From contig JAHCII010000007.1 in NCBI GenBank assembly GCA_026129305.1, positions 1 through 64,000 on the forward strand: a stretch of DNA of 64,000 nt, read 5' to 3'. Source of the stretch: Anaerolineales bacterium (GTDB lineage Bacteria > Chloroflexota > Anaerolineae > Anaerolineales > UBA11579). The first letter of the stretch is position 1. The number at the start of each line of letters is the position of its first letter. Shown piece by piece: positions 32,007 to 41,220 of this stretch. Made by a program: the position numbers and the translations under genes. The notes below the pieces were generated by a model. That model was not told the DNA's origin. It worked only from the letters and a program-made list of their open reading frames with translations, and ran no database searches.

Positions 32007-32825
32007 CTAAGGAGTCGGGGTCAGGATACCCGCCGGTGGGGTCGGGGTGCCTGCTGGGCCGCTGACTTCGAATTCACCCACGACTTTAGGGTCCTCGCCC
32101 ACAAAGATCTGCACCTGGTAAACGCCCGGCAGCCACTCCTGGCTGGGCGCCAACCATTCCGTGTAGCCAAAGCCGCCGGTGCCGCCATCCCAAGGCATCG
32201 TCTCAAAATGCACCAGCTGACCCTGCCGGTACCAGAGCGCAGACCATTGAGACTCAGGCAGCATGCCGTCATAGCTGAACGTGGCGTAAATGCCCTCGAC
32301 CGGGCTCTCAAACAGGGTGCCCGGCTCGATAGCCGTGTACGTGCGGAAGTTAAGGTCACGGCTGAAGGTCAGCGGGCTGAAGACGGCCGCCGAGTTGGGC
32401 GTCACGACTGATGTGAACTGGCTGCGCACCTCATCAGGCAACTGGGGCGGCGGCGTGGGCGAAGGGGTGTAGGTGAACTGCAGCGTAGGCGTCTCTGAAG
32501 GCGTCAACGTGACTGTGGGAGACAGGCTGGGGGTGGGAGACAAGGTCGGCGTGCTGGTTTGGCTGGACGTGGGCGTGACCGGGAGGACGCTGTAGACCAC
32601 AGGCCGGCCAAACCAATGCAGCAGGGCGGCCAAGGCAAAAAGCACCAGACCCCAGAAAACGGTGGCCCAACCCTGCAGCAGGCGCTGTTGTCGCAGCCGA
32701 TGGTAGGGCAATTCCCCGGCCTGCTGCATACGCGCCCGGCCCGTCCACAGCGTGTACAACCCAAAGAAAGCCAACACGACCGTGCTGGTCAACAGAAAGC
32801 TTTCTAAGTCCAGTGAAATGGTCAT
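32007..32825 (-). CDS. Membrane-anchored protein with Thr/Pro stalk and Ig-like C-terminus
   Basis: 272 residues. Two hydrophobic helices (about 10-28 and 52-72) are separated by a basic loop, followed by a Ser/Thr/Pro spacer (TPTSSQTSTPTLSPTPSLSPT). From about 135 comes a beta-rich domain ending GEFEVSG (SQFTSVVTPNSAAVFSPLTFSRDLNFRTYTAIEPGT...WLPGVYQVQIFVGED). The C-terminal domain resembles a secreted immunoglobulin-like fold. Function unknown. Its stalk composition is like that of the secreted proteins at 21-30 kb. Confidence 0.65.
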   Translation of the reverse strand: MTISLDLESFLLTSTVVLAFFGLYTLWTGRARMQQAGELPYHRLRQQRLLQGWATVFWGLVLFALAALLHWFGRPVVYSVLPVTPTSSQTSTPTLSPTPSLSPTVTLTPSETPTLQFTYTPSPTPPPQLPDEVRSQFTSVVTPNSAAVFSPLTFSRDLNFRTYTAIEPGTLFESPVEGIYATFSYDGMLPESQWSALWYRQGQLVHFETMPWDGGTGGFGYTEWLAPSQEWLPGVYQVQIFVGEDPKVVGEFEVSGPAGTPTPPAGILTPTP

Positions 32826-32925
32826 GCCAGCGGATTATAGCTGTTGGCGACGTAATAATCAGGCGGCCAGACGGCCGCCGCCTGGCTTTAAGGCGTTACT
32901 CAGGCGGGCTTGGTAGAATGCTCTT

Positions 32926-33978
32926 ATGGAGAAGGTGTCCCGCAGGGATTTTCTCAAGTTGGGCGGCCTGGCCCTCAGCGGGCTGGCGCTGACTGATACG
33001 CCGCTGGATCTTTACAAGCCGGCCGACGCCAAGGGGCTGGTGCGCGTGGCCAACATCAACGGCATCCAGATCTACGACCAGCCGCAATACCCGCGTTACA
33101 ACGATCAGGTCAAAGTGGTGGGCACGCGCAAGCGCGACCAGCTGCTGTATGTCTACGAAAAGTTTCAGTCAGAGACCGGGCCAGACTTCAACCCGATGTG
33201 GTACCGGCTGGACGAAGGCTATGCCCACACCGCGTACTTGCAGCCGGTAGATACGCTACTGAATGAAACCCTGCCCGTGGAAAACGAAGAGGGTGAGCTT
33301 TTTGAGGTCACCGTCCCGTTGACCCAGTCCTACCGGCTGACGCGCACCTATGGCTGGGAAAAGCTCTATCGCCTGTATTACGGCTCCATCCATTGGGTCA
33401 AAGGCGTCATCGAGGGACCGGATGGGGCTACTTGGTACCGCATCCTGGACGACCTGCTCAAGATCGAATACTGCGTGCTGGCCAGCCATCTGCGCAAAAT
33501 TCCGGCCAGCGAACTGACGCCGATCTCGACGCGGGTGGCGCCGGAACAGAAACGCGTCGAAGTCAGCATCGTCGAGCAACGGCTGTGGGCTTACGAGGAA
33601 GGTGCAGTGGTGCTGGATACCAAGATCTCCACCGGCATCCCAACTCTGCAGAGCACCAACGGCATCCCCACCTACACGCCCAAGGGCAACTTTCACGTTT
33701 TCTCCAAGATGCCGGTGCGCCATATGGGCGACGGCCAGATGACCAGCGACATCGCCGCGTACGAGCTGCCCGGCGTCCCTTGGGTCTCGTACTTCCACGA
33801 ATGGGGCGTGGCCTTCCACGGCACCTGGTGGCACGACAATTTTGGCAATGATATGAGCCGCGGCTGCGTCAACATGCGTACCGAGGAGGCCAAGTGGTTG
33901 TTCCGCTGGCTGTTGCCAGAGGCTTCGCCGCCCAAAATGACCAACCCGGGGCACGGCACGCGCATCGTCGTTTTCTAG
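32926..33978 (+). CDS. L,D-transpeptidase (YkuD domain) with Tat-type signal
   Basis: 350 residues. The N-terminus SRRDFLKLGGLALSGLAL is a twin-arginine signal. The C-terminal YkuD domain (about 208-350) has VEVSIVEQRLWAYEEGAVVLDTKISTG, His298 (VAFHGTWWHDNF) and the catalytic SRGCVNM (Cys314). YkuD enzymes form 3-3 crosslinks in peptidoglycan or attach proteins to it, outside the membrane. The middle region (40-200), with repeated Trp and Tyr, resembles SH3-like wall-binding modules. A Tat-exported L,D-transpeptidase is less common than Sec export. Confidence 0.9.
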   Translation: MEKVSRRDFLKLGGLALSGLALTDTPLDLYKPADAKGLVRVANINGIQIYDQPQYPRYNDQVKVVGTRKRDQLLYVYEKFQSETGPDFNPMWYRLDEGYAHTAYLQPVDTLLNETLPVENEEGELFEVTVPLTQSYRLTRTYGWEKLYRLYYGSIHWVKGVIEGPDGATWYRILDDLLKIEYCVLASHLRKIPASELTPISTRVAPEQKRVEVSIVEQRLWAYEEGAVVLDTKISTGIPTLQSTNGIPTYTPKGNFHVFSKMPVRHMGDGQMTSDIAAYELPGVPWVSYFHEWGVAFHGTWWHDNFGNDMSRGCVNMRTEEAKWLFRWLLPEASPPKMTNPGHGTRIVVF

Positions 33979-34024
33979 CCGGTGATACAATCCGGCTATT
34001 GCGCCTCTGTTCACAAGGTAAGGA

Positions 34025-34531
34025 ATGAAGACCCAAAAAACGTTGATTTTTGCCGTGTTGACTATCCTGCTGGCTGCCTGCGCCCCGGCAGCTGGTGAAA
34101 TGCATGTGATCGAGCCCTGGGCTCGGGCTACGCCAGCCGGCAGCACAGCAGCGGCATATTTCCAGCTGCACAACAGCACCGGCACAAGTGATGCACTGAT
34201 TGGCGTAAGCAGCACGGTAGCGCGCGCCGTGGAGATCCACGAAAACATAAGCATGCAAACCATGCAGGCCGAAGGCAGCCATGACATGGGTCACGACATG
34301 AGCGGCCATGCGGTCGAAGAAGCTATGGGTCACGGAAACGATGTGATGACCATGCGCCCCGTGGAGCGGATTGAAATCCCCAACAATGAGATGGCCGTGC
34401 TGGAACCCGGTGGCTACCACATCATGCTGATCGACCTGCAAACCGACCTGGTGGCGGGCGAGAGTTTTGAGATGGTCTTGCATTTTGAAAACACTGAAGA
34501 CATCACAGTCATGGTGATGGTTCGAGACTAG
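34025..34531 (+). CDS. PCu(A)C-type copper chaperone lipoprotein
   Basis: 168 residues. Lipobox LLAAC (Cys19), then the PCu(A)C fold: EMHVIEPWARATPAGSTAAAYFQLHN, AVEIHENISMQTM and MRPVERIEIPNNEMAVLEPGGYHIMLIDLQ. The insert between His- and Met-ligand strands is unusually rich in His/Met/Asp (about 86-110). The family delivers Cu(I) to the CuA site of cytochrome oxidase on the outer face. The converging cox locus is 70 bp away, supporting this role. Confidence 0.9.
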   Translation: MKTQKTLIFAVLTILLAACAPAAGEMHVIEPWARATPAGSTAAAYFQLHNSTGTSDALIGVSSTVARAVEIHENISMQTMQAEGSHDMGHDMSGHAVEEAMGHGNDVMTMRPVERIEIPNNEMAVLEPGGYHIMLIDLQTDLVAGESFEMVLHFENTEDITVMVMVRD

Positions 34532-34546
34532 CTGACTCTGAGTAAC

Positions 34547-34586
34547 CTAAAAAAAAGTCCCGGCTAACGACCGGGGCTTTTTTGTT
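34547..34586. terminator. Bidirectional terminator between the copper chaperone and the cox locus
   Basis: AAAAAAAAGTCCCGG pairs with CCGGGGCTTTTTT (one G-T) around a 7-nt loop. A-runs and T-runs on both sides serve the converging genes. Confidence 0.85.
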
Positions 34587-34599
34587 GCAGATGGTCAGA

Positions 34600-36438
34600 C
34601 TACGCTAAGACGGCATCCAGCGCCAGCGCCAGGAAGAGCAGTGCCAAGTACATGCTGGAATAACGATACATACGCCAGGAGATCTTGTTGCCCTCGCCGC
34701 GCAGCACCTGCCAGGCAGCCCAGATCAGGATGGCGCCCAGCACAGCGGCTGAAACCAGGTAGAGATTCCCAGCCAAACCCAGCGGGGTCAGGGCCAGGGT
34801 CAGCGCCACCAGGGCCAAGGTGTACCACCAGATCTGCTTGCGGGTTTCAGCTTCGCCGCGCACCACGGGCAGCATGGGCACGCCGGCCCGGGCGTAGTCG
34901 TTCTGCTTGATCAGCGCCAGCGCCCAGAAGTGTGGGGGCGTCCACAGAAAAATAATCAGGAACAAGAACAGCGGCGTCCAGCCCAGGCTGCCGGTGACGG
35001 CCGCCCAACCCACCATGGGCGGGATGGCCCCCGCCCCACCGCCGATGACAATGTTCTGGACGGTGGCGTGCTTGAGCCACATCGAATAGAGCACCACGTA
35101 GTAGAGCATGCCGGCCAGGGCCAGCACAGCCGCCAGCAGGTTGACGAAATTGGCCAGCAGGAAGAAAGCCAGCACCAGCAGAGAGAGGCCAAAAGCCAAG
35201 CCCTCGGCTGGGGTCAGCCGCCCGGCGGCGATCGGCCGGCGGGCGGTGCGGCTCATATGCTGGTCGGTCTCGCGGTCAATGTATTGGTTGATCGCCCCGG
35301 AGCCGCCGGCGGCCAGGGCGCCGCCCAGCAGCGTCCAAAAGGTCAAGGCCAATGAGGGTAAAGTCCGGGCGCCCATCACCATGCCGCCATAAGTGGTCAC
35401 CAGCAACAGGGCCACAATGATCGGCTTGGTCAGGCTGACGAGATCCTGCAAAAACTGGCGTTTGTCCAGCGGCTCTGCTGCCTCTCGCTCCTCGTCCTGT
35501 GGGTCCCGGGCGGCAAAGCCCACCAAGGCCCACAGCACCACCGCCGCCGCCCACACGGCCGCCGCGCTGGCCACATGCAAGCCCAGCAGCGGAATGGGGA
35601 ACTGCGTGCTGACCTTCATGGCGCCGACCAGCGCCTGTGAGAAGTACAGCACCACGGTCAGGGTGGCGGCGATGAGGATGCCGCGCTGGGTGCGCTGCGT
35701 ACGCCAGGCGCGGCGCAGCAGCATCAGCAGGTGCACGGATATCAGCGCCACGACAAAGCGATGACCCATATGCACCCAGCCCAGCGTGTGCGAGGGAATC
35801 AATTCGCCATTGCACAACGGCCAGCCGGAGCAGGCATAGGTGGCGTTGGTCATGGCCACCAAAGCGCCGCTGACTAGCACCACGAAGATGCCCGCCAGGG
35901 CGCCGGTGACAGAGCGGGAAAAGCGGCCGCGGAAATGCAGGCGTTCCGGCAGTTTGCCATGCTCGTACAGATGAAAAGCGGCCACAGTTGAAGTAATCAG
36001 CATGGCCAGAATGACCAATGCCACGCCCAAGTGCACCGCCACCAAGTTGGGCGGCGTTTCGAGGATAACCACCAAGCCGCCCAGCAAAGCCTGCACCACC
36101 AAAAGCACCAGTGCGATCAGCAGCGGCCGGCTGATCAGACCCTGGTGGCGGTAGCGCCACCAGGCCACCAGGAAGGAAACCAGGATCAGCGGGCTGGTGA
36201 TGGCAGCCACCAGGCGGTGCGTGTACTCGATGATGGCGTCCATGCGCATGGGCGGGATCCAACTGCCGAAGCAGGTCGGCCAGTCGGGACAGCCCAGGCC
36301 GGAGCCGGTAACGCGCACAATGCCGCCAATAATGATAAGCAGATAGGTCACTATGGCGGTGACCAGGATCAGATAGCGGAAACGGCCCATTGCTTTGGAC
36401 GGGTTTGCCGGTCGGGTGGATTTCTTTGCTTTAGCCAT
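34600..36438 (-). CDS. ctaAB: Fused heme A synthase-heme O synthase (CtaA-CtaB)
   Basis: 612 residues. The N-terminal half (about 18-310) is CtaA/Cox15: four conserved His in helices (His74 in EYTHRLVA, His136, His226 in HMGHRF and His288) and two Cys pairs, C50/C56 and C203/C209. A linker (310-330, RDPQDEEREA) leads to a C-terminal CtaB/Cox10 prenyltransferase half with the Asp-rich site NQYIDRETDQHMSRTARRP (384-402). The two enzymes act in sequence (heme B to O to A). The ATG at 36438 overlaps the SURF1 stop. Last gene of the cox operon. Confidence 0.92.
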   Translation of the reverse strand: MAKAKKSTRPANPSKAMGRFRYLILVTAIVTYLLIIIGGIVRVTGSGLGCPDWPTCFGSWIPPMRMDAIIEYTHRLVAAITSPLILVSFLVAWWRYRHQGLISRPLLIALVLLVVQALLGGLVVILETPPNLVAVHLGVALVILAMLITSTVAAFHLYEHGKLPERLHFRGRFSRSVTGALAGIFVVLVSGALVAMTNATYACSGWPLCNGELIPSHTLGWVHMGHRFVVALISVHLLMLLRRAWRTQRTQRGILIAATLTVVLYFSQALVGAMKVSTQFPIPLLGLHVASAAAVWAAAVVLWALVGFAARDPQDEEREAAEPLDKRQFLQDLVSLTKPIIVALLLVTTYGGMVMGARTLPSLALTFWTLLGGALAAGGSGAINQYIDRETDQHMSRTARRPIAAGRLTPAEGLAFGLSLLVLAFFLLANFVNLLAAVLALAGMLYYVVLYSMWLKHATVQNIVIGGGAGAIPPMVGWAAVTGSLGWTPLFLFLIIFLWTPPHFWALALIKQNDYARAGVPMLPVVRGEAETRKQIWWYTLALVALTLALTPLGLAGNLYLVSAAVLGAILIWAAWQVLRGEGNKISWRMYRYSSMYLALLFLALALDAVLA

Positions 36439-37201
36439 GACTTTCGTTCTTCTTCGCTTCCTGTCTGCGTACATAAAATGGGTAGCCAACCATCAGCAGG
36501 CTGGCAAAGATAAACCATTGCACCGCGTAGCCAAAGTGCGAGCCTTCGCTCAGGTCCATCTGCGGCACAGCCGCATAAGGCGGCGCGGTCTGCTGCCCCT
36601 GCGGAATGCGCTGCAGGTAGACGGGTAGCAACTCTAGGTCCATCTGAGCCGCCAGGCGCGGCAGGTCCAGGTTGTTCCAAGTCTCCAGGCGTTCCCCGGG
36701 CTGGGTGGTGGGGTCAGGCTGCAGGGAGCGTCCCAAACCGAAATCAGTCTCCGCCCGGCGCAACTGTCCGAAAACGGTCACCAGCCCATCTTCAATATAA
36801 GCGCTGCGCTGCTGGGCATCCGCTTGCGGGATCCAGCCGCGCTCCACCAAAATCGCTTGGTTCGTGCCTTCGATCAACAGCGGCGTATACAGATCGACGC
36901 CCAGCTGATTGCCCGTCTCGCCCAGCCAGACCTGGTTGCGCAATACAATTTCATCTACTGGCAGATACTGGCCGCGCACTGTCGCCCGGCGGTACTCCAT
37001 GGAGTATAAATCCAAATCGAGGGCGCCGGCTTCCAGCATCAGGGTCGGGGCGGCCTGCTGCTGCATGACCCGGGCATTCAGGGCGCGGCGCCATTCCAGG
37101 CGATCCAGCTGCCAAATACCCAGCCGCACCAGTACGGCAAACCCGGCCAAAACCAAGACGCTGGCCAGGAGCCAGCGCCGGGTGAAGAGCGGTTTCAGCA
37201 T
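36431..37201 (-). CDS. SURF1-family cytochrome oxidase assembly protein
   Basis: 256 residues with N-terminal (about 12-30) and C-terminal (232-250) membrane helices. SURF1 signature: FAVLVRLGIWQLDRLEWRRALNARV, then VRGQYLPVDEIVLRNQVWLGETG, ILVERGWIP and the C-terminal SEGSHFGYAVQWFIFASLLMVGYPFYVRR. SURF1 assists heme A insertion into subunit I. It overlaps ctaAB by 8 bp and the cupredoxin-like gene by one base. Confidence 0.92.
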   Translation of the reverse strand: MLKPLFTRRWLLASVLVLAGFAVLVRLGIWQLDRLEWRRALNARVMQQQAAPTLMLEAGALDLDLYSMEYRRATVRGQYLPVDEIVLRNQVWLGETGNQLGVDLYTPLLIEGTNQAILVERGWIPQADAQQRSAYIEDGLVTVFGQLRRAETDFGLGRSLQPDPTTQPGERLETWNNLDLPRLAAQMDLELLPVYLQRIPQGQQTAPPYAAVPQMDLSEGSHFGYAVQWFIFASLLMVGYPFYVRRQEAKKNESHG

Positions 37202-37755
37202 TAGCCGCCTGTCTCGGTGAGCCCGCTAGGTGCAGAGTTCTTGGGCTGCTTGACGGGAAAAACGATCAGGCTGTAGACGAACAGCAGCATGGCTGTGGGG
37301 GGGGCTGCAAAGCTGATCCCCAGCAGGCGCGTGCGCAGGGTGGTTGCCTGGCGCACATTCAGACCCAGAAATTTCGAAGCATTGAAAGAGCAGGCCAGGG
37401 CAAAGTGGTCGGCGGTATCCAAGCGCATGCTGGCGCTGCCCTTGGCTGGGACATACAGCGGCCCCAGGGTGTGCGATTGCGTGTCCTGGTTAACCACCAC
37501 CAGCGTATCGCCCTCCACAAAGCTCAACTCAAAGGGAATGGTAGGCGGCGACTCACCGGCAGCCACCTGGGCGGCGGTGCCTTCGGGAATAAGCAGCTCG
37601 ACTTCCTGCGGGGCGCGCACAGCGGTTTCGCCCTGCATGCGCAGGCCCAATTCGCTGACCAGCCATACCGCCGCAATCGAGGCCACCAACACCAGGAACA
37701 GACGCCAGCCATAGCGCGCCAGGACCTTCATGGAAATTCGGGTAGTGCTTGCCAT
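37201..37755 (-). CDS. Cupredoxin-like membrane protein in the cox operon
   Basis: 184 residues: TM helix 15-35, an extracytoplasmic beta domain (50-140) and a second helix 150-166. The beta domain has a cupredoxin-like pattern, LSFVEGDTLVVVNQDTQSHTLGPLYVP (His95) ... ADHFALACSF (Cys122). A blue-copper site needs a second His, and I see none, so it may be a degenerate or different copper site. I recognise no named family. Its place between SCO and SURF1 suggests a copper delivery or assembly role (inference). Confidence 0.7.
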   Translation of the reverse strand: MASTTRISMKVLARYGWRLFLVLVASIAAVWLVSELGLRMQGETAVRAPQEVELLIPEGTAAQVAAGESPPTIPFELSFVEGDTLVVVNQDTQSHTLGPLYVPAKGSASMRLDTADHFALACSFNASKFLGLNVRQATTLRTRLLGISFAAPPTAMLLFVYSLIVFPVKQPKNSAPSGLTETGG

Positions 37756-37765
37756 ATCTCAACCT

Positions 37766-38377
37766 TTACTCAGCCAGCAGCAGTCTCACATCGTGAGCCA
37801 TATCTGTGGCCGTCATCTCGAACGGAAAAGTGATGCGCAGCAGGCCTTCTTTGTCGATCACCCAGGTGCGCGTGGAGTGCGACACCACATAACCAATTTC
37901 GCTTTCCACCGTCTGGACAAAGCGGCCAGCGCCATAGCCGTTCCAAGCGTTCTCCAAAGCAGGCAGATCCCCGGTGAGCCCAAAAAAGTCTGGGCTGAAG
38001 CGATCGACATAGGCGGCAATCGCATCCGGGGTGTCGCGCTCCGGATCCACGGTAACAAAAACGAAGTCCACTCCACCGGCTTCCTGGCCCAGTGCATCGG
38101 CAATCTGTTTGAACTTGGCCAGGGTGGCTGGGCAATAGTCCGGGCAGTTGGTGTAGCCCAAGTAGATCAGCACCACTTGGCCGCGGCGCTGGCTTAGACG
38201 GTACGGCGTGCCGTCCGCTTCCTGCAGGTTCAGGTCATAAGCCAATGGGGCGGGTGTGCCGATCGCCGAGCCGCGGAAGCTTTTTTGAGCCTCGAAGGCC
38301 TGCAAACCAAGAAAAAAAACAGAAGTAGCCACCAGCAGTGCGCCGGCGCCAATTAACCAGATGCGGGTGTTCTTCAT
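37766..38377 (-). CDS. SCO1/SenC-family copper chaperone
   Basis: 203 residues with an N-terminal membrane helix (8-26) and a thioredoxin-like domain outside. Copper ligands are visible: Cys78 and Cys82 in GYTNCPDYCPATL and His167 in VVSHSTRTWVID. SCO proteins insert copper into the CuA site of subunit II, or keep its cysteines reduced. The TVDPERDTPD loop is a further family marker. Start at 38377. About 95 bp separate it from coxIII. Confidence 0.94.
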   Translation of the reverse strand: MKNTRIWLIGAGALLVATSVFFLGLQAFEAQKSFRGSAIGTPAPLAYDLNLQEADGTPYRLSQRRGQVVLIYLGYTNCPDYCPATLAKFKQIADALGQEAGGVDFVFVTVDPERDTPDAIAAYVDRFSPDFFGLTGDLPALENAWNGYGAGRFVQTVESEIGYVVSHSTRTWVIDKEGLLRITFPFEMTATDMAHDVRLLLAE

Positions 38378-38471
38378 AGCTTCCTATTCTAGCAAAAAGC
38401 GAGTCCCTTTGGAGAGGCGGCGCCTGCCCATCAGAACTCGCTTTTGTATAAACACAATTTGGTTCTACTCG

Positions 38472-39035
38472 CTAAATTGGATTGCCCATCAGATACAAGC
38501 CGACGTAGAAGAACATCCAGACCACGTCTACAAAGTGCCAGTAGATGGCGCAGGCTTCCACGCCCCAGTGTTTTTCGGCGCTGTAGTGCCCGTTGCGGCC
38601 ATTGTTCCAGACGATGAAGAGGAAGATCACACCGGTGAGCACATGGAAAGCATGGAAACCGGTCATGGCGTAGAAGACCGCGCCTTGCGCTCCGTCGCCC
38701 GGGCCAAAGTGAGCTACCTGCCACTCCACACCCACCACACCGACCAGGAAGATCAGGCCCAGCACCATAGTGATAAAGATGTTGCGCAAGAAGGCCGGGC
38801 GGTTGCCGTGCGCCATTTCAATTTCGGCCCGGTTCATGAAGAACGAGCTGAACAAGAGCATCACAGTCACGATGATGCCCAGGGTTTGGTCCAGGTCCGG
38901 ACGCTGGCCGCCCAGCAGGACCACGCGGGCCACGAAGAGGCCCACGAACACGAAAAGGTCCGAGAATAGGAAGAGCCACAAACCCAGCCGGTTACGGCCC
39001 AGTTTGACAGCGTAACTTTCAGCGATAGCAGACAT
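38472..39035 (-). CDS. ctaE: Cytochrome c oxidase subunit III
   Basis: 187 residues with five hydrophobic helices, like the short five-helix subunit III of caa3- and bo3-type enzymes. Markers are GLWLFLFSDLFVFVGLF (helix 1), YAMTGFHAFHVLTGVIFL and the C-terminal IYWHFVDVVWMFFYVGLYL. Subunit III stabilises the catalytic core. Its ATG overlaps the coxIV stop by one base. Confidence 0.93.
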   Translation of the reverse strand: MSAIAESYAVKLGRNRLGLWLFLFSDLFVFVGLFVARVVLLGGQRPDLDQTLGIIVTVMLLFSSFFMNRAEIEMAHGNRPAFLRNIFITMVLGLIFLVGVVGVEWQVAHFGPGDGAQGAVFYAMTGFHAFHVLTGVIFLFIVWNNGRNGHYSAEKHWGVEACAIYWHFVDVVWMFFYVGLYLMGNPI

Positions 39036-39259
39036 TAATGCGCCTCATCGTCGGAGAACAAGCGTCCCACGTTCATGTAATAGACAATCACGAAGAAGGC
39101 CTTGAAGGCGGCCACCAGCAGCAGCGCCTGGCCCCAAGGGGGAGCGATGGCGCCCACCAGATACTCACCGAAGGTGAGCACGCCGAGCATCAGGAAGACC
39201 CAGGTGCTGGCATTCAGCTGTGCCCGGCGGCTGCCGGCTTGGTCATTTGTCTCTGCCAT
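39035..39259 (-). CDS. ctaF: Cytochrome c oxidase subunit IV, prokaryotic type
   Basis: 74 residues with two helices (WVFLMLGVLTFGEYLVGAI; ALLLVAAFKAFFVIVYYMNV), ending in the acidic tail RLFSDDEAH. This matches the small subunit IV (CtaF/COX4_pro). The ATG at 39259 is selected because AAGGAG sits 7 nt upstream; the open frame could begin 12 codons earlier with no ribosome site. It lies between coxI and coxIII as expected. Confidence 0.88.
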   Translation of the reverse strand: MAETNDQAGSRRAQLNASTWVFLMLGVLTFGEYLVGAIAPPWGQALLLVAAFKAFFVIVYYMNVGRLFSDDEAH

Positions 39260-39263
39260 TGAA

Positions 39264-41204
39264 TTACTCCTTGCCTGTGGCAGCCGCGTGGGCATGGCCG
39301 GTAGCGGAAGCCGCCGGCATGATCACATACGGGGAATCGATCTTGCCATAGTCATACGGCTCGCCGACCACTTCGAACGGTTCGGGGAAGTTGTGCAGCG
39401 GGGCCGGAGAGGGGATGTGCCATTCTGGTGAACGGGAATTCCAGACGTTGTCCTTGGCCTCCGGGCCTTTGCGGGCGCTGCGGATGAAGTTGTACAGGGC
39501 CAGGACCACCGAGAGGAAGATGGCAAAAGCCGCAATCGTGATCAGCAGATGGGTGAAGTCAAAGCCCAGCGCCGGGTCGTAGTCCACAATGCGGCGGCGC
39601 ATACCCAGCAAGCCCACCAGCAGCATGCCGTTACTCAGCACCATGAAGCTGCCCCACATCAACCAGAAGTGCCACTTGCCCAGCTTCTCGTTGTACATGC
39701 GTCCGGTCAGCTTGGGGAACCAGTAATACAAGGCGGCGAAGAACGGGAAGACAAAGCCGCCGAACATGGTGTCATGGAAATGGCCGACCACAAAGTAGGT
39801 GTCATGCAGATGCAGGTCGGTGGCGATGGTGCCCAGCGGAGGCCCGGTGACACCACCCAACAGGAAGATGACCACCGAACCGAGAGCGAAGAGCATGGGC
39901 GTGGGGAATTCCAATTTGCCTTCCCACAAAGTGGCCACCCAGCTGAAGAACTTCACGCCGGTAGGCACGGCCACCAGCAAGGTGGCATACATAAAGGGTA
40001 CCCGCAGGAAGGGGCTCATGCCGGAAGCGAACATGTGGTGAGCCCACACGAAGAAGCCGATCAGGGCGATGCCCAGCGAGGACATGGCCACCGCCTTGTA
40101 GCCAAACAGCGGCTTGCGCGAGAAGACCGGCAACAGTTCACTGATGATGCCCAAGCCGGGCAGGATGAACACATACACCGCCGGATGAGAGTAGAACCAG
40201 AACAAGTGCTGGTACAAGATCGGGTCGCCGCCGGCTGTGGCGTCGAAGAAACCCATTCCGAACAAGCGCTCCAACATGACCAGCTGGAAGGACAGACCGA
40301 TCATCTGCGTAGCGGTGAACTGGATGATGGAGGTGGCCAGGGCAGCCCAAACGAAGATGGGCATGCGGAACATGGTCATGCCCTTGGCACGCATGGTGAA
40401 GACGGTGACGATCACGTTAATGGCGCCGGCGATGGAGGAAAGGCCGACCAGATAGACGCCGATCAGGAACATTTCCATGCCCAAAGGCGCACGCACGCTC
40501 AGCGGCGGGTAGCCCACCCAGCCGGTGTCGAAACCGCCGAAGAACATGCTGCTGACCAGGATCAGGGCGCCGGGCACGTTGATCCAGAAAGCAAAGGAGT
40601 TCAGGCGCGGGAAGGCCATATCATTGGCGCCGATCATCATCGGCACCAGGTAGTTCATCAGGGCGCCGATGCCCAGCAAGTTGCCGGCGATCATGACCAT
40701 GCCGTGCAGGCTCATCAGCGTATTGAAGAGATGCTCGCTGTTGTAGCCCAGCATGATCTCGAAGATGTCGCTGTTCAGGAAGGTGATGCCGGACTGCGCC
40801 AGCTCGGTGCGGAAGAGCACCGCCATCAGGCCGCCGATGCCCAGCAGCAAGATCGAAGTGACACCATACTGCACGCCAATGACCTTGTGGTCAAAGTCCA
40901 CGCCGAAGTAGCGCATCCAGTTCGGTTTGGAGGGGTCCGGGTCAATATTCTCATTGATCGGTTTGCCCCGCGCCCAGCCCAGCCATTCGTCCAAAACGCC
41001 CACGCCCACCATAAAGGCCATGGCGCCAATGATCACACCGCCGACAACATGCACTTCAGTGATGTGCTGCTGCAAGGCGGCGTCTGTGCTGGAGACGGGT
41101 AAGCCCACCAGCACCCGAATGGCCATGGTCAGCGCCATGCCCACCACGGTGCCGACGATCTGGGCGATCAGACCACGTACCAGGCCTGTGGAAAGAAAAC
41201 GCAT
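39264..41204 (-). CDS. ctaD: Cytochrome c oxidase subunit I (A2-type)
   Basis: 646 residues. Low-spin heme ligands His167 (SLHGMVM) and His477, CuB ligands His340 and His389/His390, heme a3 ligand His475. The residue usually Glu in GHPEVY is here YSHPAVY (338-344), the YS motif of A2-type oxidases such as those of Thermus and Rhodothermus. An extra N-terminal stretch (1-115) adds two helices. The ATG at 41204 follows GAGGAGGAAC; the longer open frame starts inside that ribosome site. Terminal oxidase of aerobic respiration, membrane-bound. Confidence 0.95.
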   Translation of the reverse strand: MRFLSTGLVRGLIAQIVGTVVGMALTMAIRVLVGLPVSSTDAALQQHITEVHVVGGVIIGAMAFMVGVGVLDEWLGWARGKPINENIDPDPSKPNWMRYFGVDFDHKVIGVQYGVTSILLLGIGGLMAVLFRTELAQSGITFLNSDIFEIMLGYNSEHLFNTLMSLHGMVMIAGNLLGIGALMNYLVPMMIGANDMAFPRLNSFAFWINVPGALILVSSMFFGGFDTGWVGYPPLSVRAPLGMEMFLIGVYLVGLSSIAGAINVIVTVFTMRAKGMTMFRMPIFVWAALATSIIQFTATQMIGLSFQLVMLERLFGMGFFDATAGGDPILYQHLFWFYSHPAVYVFILPGLGIISELLPVFSRKPLFGYKAVAMSSLGIALIGFFVWAHHMFASGMSPFLRVPFMYATLLVAVPTGVKFFSWVATLWEGKLEFPTPMLFALGSVVIFLLGGVTGPPLGTIATDLHLHDTYFVVGHFHDTMFGGFVFPFFAALYYWFPKLTGRMYNEKLGKWHFWLMWGSFMVLSNGMLLVGLLGMRRRIVDYDPALGFDFTHLLITIAAFAIFLSVVLALYNFIRSARKGPEAKDNVWNSRSPEWHIPSPAPLHNFPEPFEVVGEPYDYGKIDSPYVIMPAASATGHAHAAATGKE

Positions 41205-41220
41205 TCTGTTCCTCCTCAAC

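Noticed and set aside
39549-41102. A 517-codon plus-strand frame across coxI
   Set aside because: Antisense shadow of coxI, rich in His/Gln/Gly, with no domain.
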